Shown here: piece after piece, positions 36,988 to 47,301 of the stretch | How the letters are laid out: each line of letters starts with the position of its first letter | Numbering within the stretch: the first letter of the stretch is position 1 | Assembly: GCF_000372525.1 (NCBI RefSeq) | Contig: NZ_AQUR01000086.1 | Location: forward strand, 41,803-105,802 | DNA length: 64,000 bases | Direction: 5' to 3' | Origin: Cupriavidus neocaledonicus | GTDB lineage: Bacteria > Pseudomonadota > Gammaproteobacteria > Burkholderiales > Burkholderiaceae | Position numbers and translations under genes: made by a program | The notes under the pieces: generated by a model | The model's database searches: none | What the model was told of the DNA's origin: nothing | The model's input: the letters and a program-made list of their open reading frames with translations, nothing else

Positions 36988-37917
36988 TCAGGGAATCAGG
37001 TGAGGCCGCGGCGCCGGCGAGACATCGTCGTTGGCGGCGGCCAGGGTTGGGGTGGCCAGGCTTGGGGCACCATCGGGCTCGATCGCGGGCATGGCTTGCG
37101 CGGCCGCGGCCACGCGCCCGCACGCCACCTGCACGTACTCCGGGTTGATCTCGTAGCCGACAAAGCGCCGACCGTGGCGCAGGCACGCCACCGCGGTGGT
37201 GCCGCTGCCGGCGAACGGGTCCAGCACCAGGCCGCCCGGCGGGCAGCTCGACAGCACCATGCGCTCGACGATCTCCAGCGGCTTCTGGGTGGGGTGGTTG
37301 GCGCGCTCCGGGTCCTGGCGGTGGATGCGCGAGACGCTCCACAGGTCCTTCGGGTTGTAGCCCACCTCCAGCCACTTCTTGCCTTCGAAACGCGGCCGGC
37401 TGCGCGCCTTCTTGGTCTCGGGGTCGTACGGGATGCGCACCGGGTCGAGATCGAAGTAGTAGTCGCGGGCCCTGGCGAAGAAGCCGATGTTGTCGTGCAC
37501 CGACGAGAACTTGCGCGTGGTGCCGCCCATGCTGGGCACGCGGCGATCCCAGATGATCTCGTTGATCATGGTCAGGCGCCGCTTCAGCATCACGAACAGC
37601 TCGGGCGAGTACTGCCACGTGCAGAACAGGTAGAGCGTGCCCCTGGGGGCGAGCTTGGGCACCACCGCGTCCATCCAGCGCTCGGACCAGTCCAGGTAGG
37701 CCTGGCCCGACAGCAGGTCGGAATCGTTGCCGTAGTCCTTGCCCAGCCCGTACGGCGGATCGGCGACGATCAGGTCGACCGAGCCGTCCGGCAGGCGGGC
37801 AATGCCCTCGAACATGTCTTCGTGGAACAGGCGCAGCTGGGCGGAGTCGGGCGCGCCGGCGGCATCCGGCGCGCCGGCGCCGCCCACGGCAAGTCCGGTC
37901 GGAGGCAGCGCGCGCAT
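36988..37917 (-). CDS. Beta-class DNA methyltransferase (N6-A/N4-C type) inside the trp operon
   Basis: A 309-residue DNA methyltransferase. Motif IV is DPPY (residues 53-56, in [17 protein letters not shown]). Motif [10 protein letters not shown], comes late (about residue 233), with [17 protein letters not shown] before it. This IV-then-I order defines the beta class. The ATG overlaps the trpB stop by one base and trpA follows 2 bases after, so it is translated with trpBA. No endonuclease lies nearby, so it looks like an orphan regulatory methylase. Homologues in this position in Burkholderia and Ralstonia are known to methylate GTWWAC; that specificity is inferred here. Confidence 0.9.
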   Translation of the reverse strand: MRALPPTGLAVGGAGAPDAAGAPDSAQLRLFHEDMFEGIARLPDGSVDLIVADPPYGLGKDYGNDSDLLSGQAYLDWSERWMDAVVPKLAPRGTLYLFCTWQYSPELFVMLKRRLTMINEIIWDRRVPSMGGTTRKFSSVHDNIGFFARARDYYFDLDPVRIPYDPETKKARSRPRFEGKKWLEVGYNPKDLWSVSRIHRQDPERANHPTQKPLEIVERMVLSSCPPGGLVLDPFAGSGTTAVACLRHGRRFVGYEINPEYVQVACGRVAAAAQAMPAIEPDGAPSLATPTLAAANDDVSPAPRPHLIP

Positions 37918-39110
37918 CAGAGCTTGAGCCCCGCGCGCTCGGCCACGGTATGCATGTCCTTGTCGCCGCGGCCGGACAGGTTCACCAGTAGCAGCTTGTC
38001 CTTGGGCAGCGTCGGCGCCAGCTCGCAGGCATAGGCGATGGCGTGGCTCGATTCCAGCGCCGGGATGATGCCCTCGATGCGGCAGCAGTCGTGGAAGGCC
38101 TTGAGCGCCTCCTCGTCGGTGACCGGCACATACTGCGCGCGGCCGCTGTCCTTGAGCCAGGCATGCTCGGGGCCGACGCCCGGGTAGTCCAGGCCGGCCG
38201 AGACCGAATGCGTCTCGATGATCTGGCCGTTGTCGTCCTGCAGCAGGTAGGTGCGGTTGCCGTGCAGCACGCCCGGCGTGCCGCCGGTCAGCGAAGCCGC
38301 GTGGCGGCCGGTATCGAGGCCGTCGCCGGCGGCCTCGACGCCGATCAGCTGCACATCCTGATGCTCGATATACGGGTAGAAGATGCCCATGGCATTGGAG
38401 CCGCCGCCGACGCAGGCGATCACCGCATCCGGCTGGCGCCCGGTCATTTCGGGCATCTGCACCTTGGCCTCCTCGCCGATCACGCACTGGAAGTCGCGCA
38501 CCATCATCGGGTACGGGTGCGGGCCGGCCACGGTGCCGATGATGTAGAAGGTGTTCTCGACGTTGGTGACCCAGTCGCGCATGGCCTCGTTGAGCGCGTC
38601 CTTGAGCGTGCGCGAGCCGCTTTCGACCGGCACCACGGTCGCGCCCAGCAGCTTCATGCGGTAGACGTTGGCGGCCTGGCGCTTGACGTCCTCGGCGCCC
38701 ATGTAGACCACGCACTCCATGCCGAAGCGCGCGGCGATGGTGGCGGTGGCCACGCCGTGCTGCCCTGCCCCGGTCTCGGCGATCACGCGCGGCTTGCCCA
38801 TGCGCCTGGCCAGCAGCGCCTGGCCGATGACGTTGTTGATCTTGTGCGCGCCGGTGTGGTTCAGGTCCTCGCGCTTGAAGTAGATCTGTGCGCCGCCGAG
38901 CGTCTCGCTCCAGCGCTGCGCGTGGTAGATCGGCGACGGACGGCCGACGAAGTGCTTCAGCTCGCGGCGGAATTCGGCGTCGAACTCAGGATCCTTCTGG
39001 TAGTGCGCATAGGCGTCGCGCAGCTCATCGAGCGCGTGCACCAGCGTTTCGGACACGAAGGTGCCGCCATAGGGGCCGAAATGGCCGCGGGAATCGGGCA
39101 GGTCGTACAT
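37917..39110 (-). CDS. trpB: Tryptophan synthase beta subunit
   Basis: A 397-residue PLP enzyme that joins indole and serine. The PLP lysine is in [20 protein letters not shown]. The phosphate-binding GGGSNAMG and the [16 protein letters not shown] segment are as in the family. The end overlaps the methyltransferase start (TGATG). It lies 124 bases after trpF; that gap holds nothing recognisable. Confidence 0.97.
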   Translation of the reverse strand: MYDLPDSRGHFGPYGGTFVSETLVHALDELRDAYAHYQKDPEFDAEFRRELKHFVGRPSPIYHAQRWSETLGGAQIYFKREDLNHTGAHKINNVIGQALLARRMGKPRVIAETGAGQHGVATATIAARFGMECVVYMGAEDVKRQAANVYRMKLLGATVVPVESGSRTLKDALNEAMRDWVTNVENTFYIIGTVAGPHPYPMMVRDFQCVIGEEAKVQMPEMTGRQPDAVIACVGGGSNAMGIFYPYIEHQDVQLIGVEAAGDGLDTGRHAASLTGGTPGVLHGNRTYLLQDDNGQIIETHSVSAGLDYPGVGPEHAWLKDSGRAQYVPVTDEEALKAFHDCCRIEGIIPALESSHAIAYACELAPTLPKDKLLLVNLSGRGDKDMHTVAERAGLKL

Positions 39111-39234
39111 GTCTAGGCTCTTCGGAACAGCGGCCTTGCCTCAGCCGGCAAGGGCGCGTGGTTGACTGGGGTGCGCGATGGCCGCGTTGATGCGGCGGAC
39201 ACGGGGCGGGCAGGAAATCGGTCTTCGCTCCGGC

Positions 39235-39957
39235 TCATCCGGCCTCGGCGCTGCGGACAGCGCGCACGAATTCGGCAATGCGGGCGTGGTCCTTCACGCC
39301 CTTGGCGGCCTCTACCCCGCTGCTGACATCGACGGCGTAGGGGCGCACGCGCTCAATCGCGCCAGCGACGTTTTGCGCGTTCAACCCACCACTCAAAACG
39401 ATGCGAGGAGCGCCGCTTGCGTTCGGGTTGCCGGTTGCCATGACCGGGGGATTGGGCGGAAGCCATGCCGGAGGAATCAGGGTCCAGTCGAAGACGTGGC
39501 CGCCACCGCCATAGCCTTCGACGAAGGCATCGAGCAGCAAGGCAGCGGCATCACGGTATTGATCGGCGAATTCTACCAAATCGAGCCCCGCACGGACACG
39601 GGCGGCACGCAGGAACGGCAACGCGCAGCGCTGGGCGGCCTGGGTGCAGAACTGCGGGGTTTCGTCGCCATGCAGTTGCAGCAGCGTCAGCGGCACCCGC
39701 TCGGCGACGTGGGCGATGTCTTCGAGGTCGGCGTTGACGAACAGGCCCGTCACCGTGACGAACGGCCCGGCAGCCTCGGCCAGCGCCGCGGCTTGCGCCA
39801 CGTCGACATAGCGCGGGCTCTTCGGGTAGAACACCAGCCCGATTGCGTCCGCGCCCGCGTCGACGGCAGCGCGCACGTCGTCCTCGCGGGTCAGGCCGCA
39901 GATCTTGATGCGGGTGCGCTGCGGCAGGTGCGCCGCACTGCCCTCAGGCTGCGTCAT
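39235..39957 (-). CDS. trpF: Phosphoribosylanthranilate isomerase TrpF
   Basis: A 240-residue TIM-barrel enzyme of tryptophan synthesis. [35 protein letters not shown] is the N-terminal signature, with catalytic Cys and later Asp (DWTLIPP region), and ends [14 protein letters not shown] and [15 protein letters not shown]. The ATG at 39957 has GGAG 6-7 bases upstream and overlaps the truA stop by 14 bp. An ATG at 39969 is less likely. Confidence 0.95.
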   Translation of the reverse strand: MTQPEGSAAHLPQRTRIKICGLTREDDVRAAVDAGADAIGLVFYPKSPRYVDVAQAAALAEAAGPFVTVTGLFVNADLEDIAHVAERVPLTLLQLHGDETPQFCTQAAQRCALPFLRAARVRAGLDLVEFADQYRDAAALLLDAFVEGYGGGGHVFDWTLIPPAWLPPNPPVMATGNPNASGAPRIVLSGGLNAQNVAGAIERVRPYAVDVSSGVEAAKGVKDHARIAEFVRAVRSAEAG

Positions 39958-40762
39958 CGAACACTCCATGGAACAGGCTCGCGGACGGGTCGGCCGCGGG
40001 GATCGGGTAAGCATCAGGATACTTGACGCCGACCAGGTAGAGGCCATCCGGCATGAAGGTCGGCGCCGCCAGCTTGCGGTCGCGCCCCGCCAGCACCTGC
40101 GCCAGCCACTGCGGCGGGTAGCGCCCGCGTCCCACCGCCACCAGGCAGCCCATCAGGTTGCGCACCATGTGGTGCAGGAAGGCGCTGGCCCGGAAGCGCA
40201 GGAACACCCAGTTGCCGTCGTCGCGGATGGTCACGTCATACATGGTCTTGACCGGCGACTTGGCCTGGCATTCGGCGGCGCGGAACGCGGAAAAGTCGTG
40301 CTCGCCGACCAGGTGCGCCGCGGCAGCGCGCATGGCATCCACGTCGAGCCGTTGCCCGGGCGGCAGCATCTGGTAGCCGGCGCGGCCATGCACCAGCGGC
40401 ACCCGGTGCGGACCGGTGTAGAGCGCGTAGTAATACATGCGCTCGTACGCCAGGAAGCGGGCATGGAAGCCATCGTCCACCGGCAGCGCCCACTGCAGCG
40501 CGATCGACGGCGGCAGGAAGGCGTTGACGCCGCGCACCCAGGAAAAGGGCTCGCGCACCAGCTCGGTATCCAGGTGGATCACCTGGCCCAGCGCGTGCAC
40601 GCCGGTATCGGTGCGGCCCGCCACCGTGGTCGCCAGGCGCACGCCGGCAAAGCGCTCGATGGCGTCTTCGAGGTGGTCCTGGACGGTATTGCGGTGCGGC
40701 TGCGACTGCCACCCGGAAAAGGCGGCGCCGTCGTAGTGCAGGCCAAGGGCGATGCGGTTCAT
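39944..40762 (-). CDS. truA: tRNA pseudouridine(38-40) synthase TruA
   Basis: A 272-residue enzyme that makes pseudouridine at positions 38-40 of tRNAs. The catalytic aspartate is in [27 protein letters not shown] and [24 protein letters not shown] are other TruA signatures. It overlaps trpF and lies after the fimV terminators. Confidence 0.96.
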   Translation of the reverse strand: MNRIALGLHYDGAAFSGWQSQPHRNTVQDHLEDAIERFAGVRLATTVAGRTDTGVHALGQVIHLDTELVREPFSWVRGVNAFLPPSIALQWALPVDDGFHARFLAYERMYYYALYTGPHRVPLVHGRAGYQMLPPGQRLDVDAMRAAAAHLVGEHDFSAFRAAECQAKSPVKTMYDVTIRDDGNWVFLRFRASAFLHHMVRNLMGCLVAVGRGRYPPQWLAQVLAGRDRKLAAPTFMPDGLYLVGVKYPDAYPIPAADPSASLFHGVFDDAA

Positions 40763-40814
40763 GTCAGGGGAAAAGGCATGGCGGCGCGCAGGCTATGCGC
40801 GCCGGCGATGTGCG

Positions 40815-40888
40815 CCGAAAAAGCAAATGCGCCGGAAGGGACGCTTCCGGCGCATCGCTTCGGGCCGCGGCAGCGCCTGCCGCGGCCG
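40815..40888 (-). terminator. Double hairpin after fimV
   Basis: Reading leftward, an 11-bp perfect GC hairpin (40863-40873 with 40877-40887) is followed by a 12-bp hairpin (arms 40827-40838 and 40844-40855) and a five-T stretch (complement of 40818-40822). The second is a good intrinsic terminator; the first may block exonucleases. Confidence 0.8.
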
Positions 40889-40904
40889 GACCGCCAATGA
40901 TAGC

Positions 40905-43763
40905 TCAGGCCACTTCCAGCAGCAGCGAGCGGGCCTCGGCCTGCAGCGGATCCTGCGACTGCTCGACCACTTCCTGCAGCAGCTCGCGTGCGCCTTCCTT
41001 GTCGCCGATCTCGATATAGGCGCGCGCCAGGTCCAGCTTGATCTGCATGTCGCGCCCGCCGTCCATGCCGTCGGTCGACAGCGTGCTGGGCGACACGCTC
41101 TGGCCCAGGCCGCCCGCAGTATCGGGCGCCACCCGCGACAGGTCGATCGGCTCGGCCAGCTTGCCGTCGCGCAGCATGGTGGTGGCGGGAAGCGGCACCG
41201 ACGCCTCGTCGAGCGCGGCCGGGGCCGCGGCATTGCCTTGCGGCGCGCTGCCCAGGTCCAGCGACAGGCCCGACATGTCGAACTCGAGGGGGCGGCCGCG
41301 GGTCGGCGTGTCGAGCGTCGGCACGTCGTCATCGGCAAGCGGATCGGCGCCCGGCAGGCCCATGTCGAGGCGCACCGCTTCGCCCGGCTGCGGCGTCTCG
41401 GCGCCGAACACCATCGCCGCCGAGGCCGGCGCGACGATCGGGTCGCCGGCGGCCGGCGCCGGGAAAGCATCCAGCGGCAGCGACAGGTCGCCCAGCGACG
41501 GCTCCAGCCGCGCGATCGAGGCGGGATTCTGCGATGGATCCTGCGTGCGCCACTGGTCGGTTGCCGGCGCTGCCGTATCGGGGCCAGCGGCCTCCGGCGT
41601 CACCACCATGTACAACGCGTTGCCGGGCTCCAGCGCGCGCCCCATTTCCGCGGCCTTCAGCCATTCCGCTCCGTGTCCGCCGGTCTGGGCGAACATTTCC
41701 TCTGCAATCACGCGGAACCCTTCCACATCCTGTCTGTTGCTGTAAATCTCCAGGAGCTTGAGCCGTACCGGCTGCTGCTCCGGGTGTTTCTCCAGGGCTT
41801 CGCGCAGGATTTCCTCTGCCTGCACATCGCGCCCGTAGGCGATATAGACCTCGGCCTCGGCGATCGGGTCGACCTCGTTGGCTTCCGGCGTGTTGTTGCC
41901 GATACGGAAGTCGGCGCCGAACACGCTGTGCTGCGAGGTGTCGACGCTCTGCCCGCCGGCGGTGCCGAACAGCGAGTTGGCGCCGGCCATGACCGTGCTT
42001 TCCTGCGACAGGATGCTGTCGCCGAATCCGCTGGCCTCGCCCGCCTTCTGCTTCTGGCGACGGCGATAGATGGCGTACACGCCCAGCAGCGCCACCACCA
42101 GGCCACCGCCCGGCAGCAGCATCGGGTTGGCCAGCAGGCCATCGAGGAACGACGGTTCGGGCACCGGCTCGGGCTGCGCGACCACCGGCGGCACGGGTTT
42201 GGCCGCAGGGGTCGATGCGGCGCCCTGCGTCGCGCTGGCTGCCACGCCGGCGCCAGGCTGCGAGACGGGCGCCGCGGCCACGGCGGAGGCTGCCGCGGGC
42301 GCCACGGCGGCCACGGCACTGGCGCCGGCAGCTGGCGTGGCAGGGGCGCTCGCCGCATTCGCCGCAGCGGCGGCGGCAGCGGTTGCTGCGGCCGCTGCGG
42401 CGGGCGCCACGGCGTCTGCCTTGGGCGGCTGGGCCGGCACCACGGCCGGCGCTGCGGCAGCCGCCCTGGCGGCGGCATCAGCCTTTTCCTTGTCGGCCAG
42501 CGCGGCCTCGTTGGCCTGTTTGGCCTGGTTGGCCTGGCTGAGCTTGGCGATCTCGGCGTTCTTCAGCTCGAGCAGCTTCTGCATGTCGCCGACGTTCTTT
42601 TGCAGCTGCGCCAGGCGCGCCTCGGCTTCCTTCAGCTGGCGCTCGCGCGCGACGTCGGCTTCTGCCTTGGCCGCGGCGTCGGCCTGCGCGCCACGCGCGG
42701 CCTTGCTGAGCTTCAGTTCATCGCGCGGGCCGTCGGTCGGCGTCGCCTGCTCCTGCACGCGCGCGGTCACATTGCCGGACTGCTGGCGGCCGCTGTCGGG
42801 CTCGACCGACTTGGCCGCGGCGGCGCTGGCCAGCCGGCTGCGGTAGGCGTCGAAGCCCTGCGTGCGCGCCACCACTTCGCGGCGCGCGGCCTTGGGCGTC
42901 ACCGCCTGCGCCTGCTGCTGGGTCGGCACCTGCAGCACCGCGCCGCTGCGCAGGCGGTTCATGTTGCCGCCGATGAAGGCGTTGGGATTGTTGCGATAGA
43001 GCGCCACCAGCATCTGGTCCAGCGAGACCGATTCCTGGCCCTGCACGGCCTCGCCGGCAATGCCATAGAGCGTGTCGCCGCGCTGCACGGTGTAGCCGCC
43101 GCCGGGGGCCATGTCGGTGCCGCCGGCCGGTGCCGCGGCGCGCCGGGCGCTCTGGCGCGCGGGGCGGGCGGGTGCGGCGGGACGGGCCGGCTCGGCCTCG
43201 GCGCTGGCCGCGGACGGCTGCGCCGGCGCGGGCTGCGCGGCGGCAGGTGCCGGCGCAGCCGGTGCGTCGGGCGTGGCGGCCTGCACCACCGGTGCCGGCG
43301 AGAACGTCTGGCTGGAAGCCCTGGCCCCGGCGGGGTCGAGCAGGAAGGTGTAGGCGCGCGAGACCTTGCCGCTGGCCCAGCTCATGTCGACCAGGATATC
43401 GACGAAGGGCTCGCTGATCGGCTGGCTGGAACGGACCCGTGCCACGTAGCTGCCGTTGGCGCGGCGCTCCAGTTCCAGCCGCAGGCTGCCGACGCTTGGC
43501 AGATAGGTCAAGCCGGCAGCGGCATAGGCGCCCGGCGGCGCCAGCCTGACGCTGAGCCCGGCGGCCTCCTCGGCGGTGACCCCGCTGATGTCGATCTCAG
43601 CCTGCAGTGGCTGCCCCAGATTCGACTGAACCCGCAATTGCCCGAACCCCGCGGCATACGCGGCCGGCTGCGCGAGCAGCAGGCCCAGTGCCGTGACGGC
43701 CAGCGTTGACCAGCGCTGACGGGCAGTAGGCGCATCTTTCCGGCGATGTTGGCTCACACTCAC
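40905..43763 (-). CDS. fimV: FimV/HubP-like polar hub protein
   Basis: A 952-residue inner-membrane protein. It has a signal peptide (ending AAYAAGFG), an N-terminal FimV domain with GFGQLRVQSNLGQPLQAEIDISG, and a LysM peptidoglycan-binding module from about residue 223 (YTVQRGDTLYGIAGEA). A coiled coil lies about 340-410, then an Ala-rich linker, one membrane helix (about 551-570), and an acidic cytoplasmic part ending in the conserved FimV C-terminal domain (KLDLARAYIEIGDKEGARELLQEVV). FimV organises type IV pili and polar proteins. The start is GTG at 43763 with GGAG 6 bases upstream. Confidence 0.93.
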   Translation of the reverse strand: MSVSQHRRKDAPTARQRWSTLAVTALGLLLAQPAAYAAGFGQLRVQSNLGQPLQAEIDISGVTAEEAAGLSVRLAPPGAYAAAGLTYLPSVGSLRLELERRANGSYVARVRSSQPISEPFVDILVDMSWASGKVSRAYTFLLDPAGARASSQTFSPAPVVQAATPDAPAAPAPAAAQPAPAQPSAASAEAEPARPAAPARPARQSARRAAAPAGGTDMAPGGGYTVQRGDTLYGIAGEAVQGQESVSLDQMLVALYRNNPNAFIGGNMNRLRSGAVLQVPTQQQAQAVTPKAARREVVARTQGFDAYRSRLASAAAAKSVEPDSGRQQSGNVTARVQEQATPTDGPRDELKLSKAARGAQADAAAKAEADVARERQLKEAEARLAQLQKNVGDMQKLLELKNAEIAKLSQANQAKQANEAALADKEKADAAARAAAAAPAVVPAQPPKADAVAPAAAAAATAAAAAAANAASAPATPAAGASAVAAVAPAAASAVAAAPVSQPGAGVAASATQGAASTPAAKPVPPVVAQPEPVPEPSFLDGLLANPMLLPGGGLVVALLGVYAIYRRRQKQKAGEASGFGDSILSQESTVMAGANSLFGTAGGQSVDTSQHSVFGADFRIGNNTPEANEVDPIAEAEVYIAYGRDVQAEEILREALEKHPEQQPVRLKLLEIYSNRQDVEGFRVIAEEMFAQTGGHGAEWLKAAEMGRALEPGNALYMVVTPEAAGPDTAAPATDQWRTQDPSQNPASIARLEPSLGDLSLPLDAFPAPAAGDPIVAPASAAMVFGAETPQPGEAVRLDMGLPGADPLADDDVPTLDTPTRGRPLEFDMSGLSLDLGSAPQGNAAAPAALDEASVPLPATTMLRDGKLAEPIDLSRVAPDTAGGLGQSVSPSTLSTDGMDGGRDMQIKLDLARAYIEIGDKEGARELLQEVVEQSQDPLQAEARSLLLEVA

Positions 43764-44071
43764 CTTGTGCTCCGTTATGTTTTAGTAGCGATATGAATCG
43801 ACAAACCGACCCCATAAACCAGGTCCGCCCGGCCGGCGGGGCATTCTGAACGGCCCCTTTGCCAGCCTGCGCGCAGGCGCCCGTCCCTGCGGGCGCGGCG
43901 CGCATGCCGGCGTATTGTGACGCATCGCCCAGGAAAATAGGCGCCCGGATACAACAACGCCGCGCATGGGCGCGGCGTCGTAAGCAAAGCGCTGCATTCT
44001 GTTGCCTGGCTGCAACGGGCGCAACCAGGCCACAGGCGGCAGCCTGCGATCAGGCGTCGATCAGGACTCGA
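43764..44071. other. asd-fimV intergenic region
   Basis: A 308-base gap. It holds a moderate hairpin (arms 43957-43964 and 43971-43978, T-poor tail) that may end asd transcription, the fimV ribosome-binding site, and the period-11 repeat next to the asd stop. No gene was recognised. Confidence 0.5.
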
Positions 44072-44087
44072 TCAGGACTCGATCAGG
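44047..44087. repeat. Tandem 11-bp repeat across the asd stop codon
   Basis: CGATCAGG occurs four times at a strict 11-bp period (44047, 44058, 44069 and 44080). The array overlaps the last codons and stop of asd. It looks like slippage duplication. Confidence 0.85.
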
Positions 44088-45208
44088 ATACGCAGCATGC
44101 GGCGCAGCGGTTCGGCCGCGCCCCACAGCAGCTGGTCGCCGACCGTGAAGGCCGACAGGTACTCGCCGCCCATCTGCATCTTGCGCAGGCGGCCGACCGG
44201 GATGGTCAGCGTGCCGGTCACGGCCGCGGGAGTCAGGTCGGTCATGCTGGCTTCGCGCGTATTCGGCACCACCTTGGCCCACGGGTTGTGCGCGGAGAGC
44301 ATGCCTTCGATCTCGTCCAGCGGCACATCGCGGCGCAGCTTGATGGTCAGCGCCTGCGAATGGCAGCGCATCGCGCCGATGCGCACGCACAGGCCGTCGA
44401 CGGCGATCGGCGTGGCGCCGGTCGCGCCCAGGAAGCCCTCGCCGCGGCCCAGGATCTTGTTGGTCTCGGCGCCGCCCTTCCATTCTTCCTTGGACTGGCC
44501 GTTGCCGAGGTCCTTGTCGATCCACGGGATCAGGTTGCCGGCCAGCGGCACGCCGAACTGCTTGGTTTCTTCCGCCGACAGGCCGTGCTGGGTCGACAGG
44601 ATCTGGCGGTCGATCTCCAGGATGGCCGATGCCGGGTTGTCCAGCAGCGGCTTGACCGACGCGTTCAGCGTGCCGAACTGGGTCAGCAGCTCGCGCATGT
44701 GCTGCGCGCCGCCGCCCGAAGCCGCCTGGTAGGTCATCGAGGTCATCCACTCGATCAGGTCGGCCTGGAACAGGCCGCCCAGGCCCATCAGCATGCAGCT
44801 CACGGTGCAGTTGCCGCCGATGAAATTCTTGACGCCCTTGGACAGCGCGTCCTTGATCACACCCTGGTTGACCGGATCGAGCACGATGATGGCATCGTCC
44901 TTCATCCGCAGCGACGACGCCGCGTCGATCCAGTAGCCCTTCCAGCCCGCCGCGCGCAGCTGGGGGAAGACCTCGTTGGTGTAGTCGCCGCCCTGGGCGG
45001 TCAGCACCACGTCGCACTGCTTCAGTGCCTCGATGTCGTTGGCATCCTTGAGCGTGGTTTCGTTCTTGGCCATGGCGGGCGCCTTGCCGCCGGCGTTGGA
45101 CGTGCTGAAGAAGACGGGCTCGATATGGTCGAAATCACGCTCTTCCTGCATGCGCTGCATCAGGACGCTGCCGACCATTCCCCGCCAACCGACGAGACCT
45201 ACAATCAT
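44072..45208 (-). CDS. asd: Aspartate-semialdehyde dehydrogenase
   Basis: A 378-residue enzyme that reduces aspartyl phosphate, feeding lysine, threonine, methionine and cell wall synthesis. The NADP motif is [17 protein letters not shown] at the N-terminus. The catalytic cysteine C134 lies in [11 protein letters not shown]. The [13 protein letters not shown] segment carries the catalytic histidine region. GAGG precedes the ATG by 6 bases. The last residues, LIES, are encoded in the tandem-repeat array. Confidence 0.96.
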   Translation of the reverse strand: MIVGLVGWRGMVGSVLMQRMQEERDFDHIEPVFFSTSNAGGKAPAMAKNETTLKDANDIEALKQCDVVLTAQGGDYTNEVFPQLRAAGWKGYWIDAASSLRMKDDAIIVLDPVNQGVIKDALSKGVKNFIGGNCTVSCMLMGLGGLFQADLIEWMTSMTYQAASGGGAQHMRELLTQFGTLNASVKPLLDNPASAILEIDRQILSTQHGLSAEETKQFGVPLAGNLIPWIDKDLGNGQSKEEWKGGAETNKILGRGEGFLGATGATPIAVDGLCVRIGAMRCHSQALTIKLRRDVPLDEIEGMLSAHNPWAKVVPNTREASMTDLTPAAVTGTLTIPVGRLRKMQMGGEYLSAFTVGDQLLWGAAEPLRRMLRILIES

Positions 45209-45298
45209 GATTTACCTCGGATGTGATTTTTACTTCCCCGCCATTTTCCTCGCCCGGCGTGGCTGCGCGGGGAAGACGGGCAGGCACGACGAACGGAT

Positions 45299-45430
45299 CT
45301 AGGCGATCGCGGTTTTAATAATGGTTTTAATCGTCGTTGCGGTCTGGCCGAGCGAAATCGTGCCAACCGGGCCGCGGGTAGCGGTCAGGGCGACAACAGC
45401 AGTCAGGGTGGACTGGGAAAATCGGGCCAT
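45299..45430 (-). CDS. Candidate 43-residue ORF upstream of asd, possibly leaderless
   Basis: An ATG at 45430 opens 43 codons (starting MARFSQSTLTAVVALTATRG) and ends at TAG. The product is threonine-rich, without acidic residues, and has basic and hydrophobic ends. It belongs to no family I know. There is no ribosome-binding site, but a TAGACT -10 box (45437-45442) lies exactly 6 bases before the ATG, which would place the transcript start on or near the A. GC at third positions is lower than in neighbouring genes, so it may not be coding. It could be a leader peptide or a chance ORF in the asd 5' region. Confidence 0.35.
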   Translation of the reverse strand: MARFSQSTLTAVVALTATRGPVGTISLGQTATTIKTIIKTAIA

Positions 45431-45484
45431 CGGCAGAGTCTACACGATTTTGCGGCGCTGCCGCACCGTGCAAATTGGGGACAA

Positions 45485-45515
45485 ATAAAACGCAGGGCAC
45501 CGCGATTGCGGTGCC
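45485..45515 (-). terminator. leuB terminator
   Basis: GGGCACCGC and GCGGTGCCC arms around AATC on the minus strand are followed by TGCGTTTTATTTGT, about 30 bases after leuB. The rest of the leuB-asd gap holds only the asd promoter region and the candidate small ORF. Confidence 0.7.
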
Positions 45516-45541
45516 CCTTCTTCGCGTGACTGGCGTGTGAC

Positions 45542-46609
45542 TTACAGTGCCGCCAGCACGGCCTCGCCCATCTCGCGGGTGCCGACCTGCTTGCAGCCCG
45601 GCGTCAGGATGTCGCCGGTGCGGTAGCCCTGCGCCAGCACCTTCTTGACGGCGTTCTCGATGCGGTCGGCCTGCTCGGTCTTGTTCAGCGAGTAGCGCAG
45701 CATCATCGCGGCCGACAGGATGGTCGCGAGCGGATTGGCGATGCCCTTGCCGGCGATGTCCGGCGCCGAGCCGTGCGACGGCTCGTACAGGCCCTTGTTG
45801 TTGGCATCCAGCGACGCCGACGGCAGCATGCCGATCGAGCCGGTCAGCATCGCCGCCTCGTCCGACAGGATGTCGCCGAACATATTGCCGGTGACGATCA
45901 CGTCGAAGCTCTTGGGCGCCTTGACCAGCTGCATCGCGGCGTTGTCGACGTACATGTGCGACAGCTCGACTTCCGGGTATTCCTTGCTGACGTCGATGAC
46001 GATGTCCTTCCAGAACTGGAAGGTCTCGAGCACGTTGGCCTTGTCGACGCTGCACAGCTTCTTGCCGCGCTTGGCCGCGGCCTGGAACGCCACGTGCGCG
46101 ATGCGGCGGATTTCCGGCTCGCTGTAGCGCATGGTGTCGAAGGCTTCGCGCGCGCCCTGGAACAGCCCGTCCGGCGCTTCGCGCAGGCCGCGCGGCTGGC
46201 CGAAGTAGATGTCGCCGTTCAGCTCGCGCACGATCAGGATGTCGAGGCCGGCGACCAGCTCGGGCTTCAGGCTGGAAGCGCCGGTCAGTTCCGGATAGCA
46301 GATCGCCGGACGGAAGTTGGCGAACAGCTGCAGGTGCTTGCGCAGGCCAAGGATGGCCTGCTCGGGGCGCAGCGCGCGCTCCAGGCTGTCGTACTTCCAG
46401 TCGCCGACGGCGCCGAACAGGATGGCGTCGGCTTCCCTGGCCAGCTTGAGCGTGTTCTCCGGCAGCGGATGGCCTTCGGCCTCGTAGCCGGCACCGCCCA
46501 CGGGCGCGGTTTCCAGTTCGAATTTCTCGTCGAGCGCGTTCAGGACCTTGACGGCCTCTGCAACGATTTCGGGACCGATGCCGTCACCCGGCAGGACTGC
46601 AATCTTCAT
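45542..46609 (-). CDS. leuB: 3-isopropylmalate dehydrogenase LeuB
   Basis: A 355-residue NAD-dependent oxidative decarboxylase of leucine synthesis. [14 protein letters not shown] starts the protein. [20 protein letters not shown], the [14 protein letters not shown] motif and [26 protein letters not shown] are family blocks. It is third in the leuC-leuD-leuB operon. Confidence 0.97.
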   Translation of the reverse strand: MKIAVLPGDGIGPEIVAEAVKVLNALDEKFELETAPVGGAGYEAEGHPLPENTLKLAREADAILFGAVGDWKYDSLERALRPEQAILGLRKHLQLFANFRPAICYPELTGASSLKPELVAGLDILIVRELNGDIYFGQPRGLREAPDGLFQGAREAFDTMRYSEPEIRRIAHVAFQAAAKRGKKLCSVDKANVLETFQFWKDIVIDVSKEYPEVELSHMYVDNAAMQLVKAPKSFDVIVTGNMFGDILSDEAAMLTGSIGMLPSASLDANNKGLYEPSHGSAPDIAGKGIANPLATILSAAMMLRYSLNKTEQADRIENAVKKVLAQGYRTGDILTPGCKQVGTREMGEAVLAAL

Positions 46610-46631
46610 TGTTGTCTTTCCTCGTAGAGCC

Positions 46632-47282
46632 TTATCCGACCAGGCGGTTGTTCAGCCACGGCATCTTCGCCACGCGCTCGGCCTCGAAGGCCTTGATCTT
46701 GTCGGCATGGCGCAGGGTCAGGCCGATATCGTCGAAGCCGTTCAGCATGCAGTACTTGCGGAACGGCGCAATGTCGAACTCGTAGCCCTGCCCCGACGGC
46801 GTCAGCACCACCTGCTTGTCGAGGTCGATGGTGAGCTGGTAGCCGTTGAACGCATTGGTCTCGTTGAACAGGTGGTCGACCTGCTGCTCGCTCAGCACCA
46901 CCGGCAGCAAGCCGTTCTTGTAGCAGTTGTTGAAGAAGATGTCGGCGAAGCTGGGCGCGATCACGGCGCGGAAGCCGTATTGCGTCAGCGCCCACGGCGC
47001 GTGCTCGCGCGAGCTGCCGCAGCCGAAATTGCGGCGCGCCAGCAGGATCGACGCGCCCTGGTAGCGCGGCTGGTTCAGCACGAAGTCCGGGTTCAGCGGA
47101 CGCTTGCTGTTGTCCATGCCGGGCTCGCCCACATCCTTGTAGCGCCACTCGTCGAACAGGTTGGGACCGAAGCCGGTGCGCTTGATCGACTTCAGGAACT
47201 GCTTCGGGATGATGGCGTCGGTGTCGACGTTCTCGCGGTCGAGCGGCGCGACCAGGCCGCTGTGTACGGTGAACTTTTCCAT
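46632..47282 (-). CDS. leuD: 3-isopropylmalate dehydratase small subunit LeuD
   Basis: A 216-residue small subunit of isopropylmalate isomerase. [19 protein letters not shown] and [21 protein letters not shown] are the LeuD signatures, and [15 protein letters not shown] completes the fold. It is 19 bases after leuC and 22 before leuB. Confidence 0.96.
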   Translation of the reverse strand: MEKFTVHSGLVAPLDRENVDTDAIIPKQFLKSIKRTGFGPNLFDEWRYKDVGEPGMDNSKRPLNPDFVLNQPRYQGASILLARRNFGCGSSREHAPWALTQYGFRAVIAPSFADIFFNNCYKNGLLPVVLSEQQVDHLFNETNAFNGYQLTIDLDKQVVLTPSGQGYEFDIAPFRKYCMLNGFDDIGLTLRHADKIKAFEAERVAKMPWLNNRLVG

Positions 47283-47301
47283 GTGCTCTGTCCTTGCTTG
47301 T

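Noticed and set aside
36988..37917. Restriction-modification system
   Set aside because: Both neighbours are trp genes and there is no endonuclease reading frame.
40752..43709. A 985-codon plus-strand open frame opposite fimV
   Set aside because: The translation is low-complexity and mirrors the Ala-rich fimV codons; fimV itself has a clear domain order and start.
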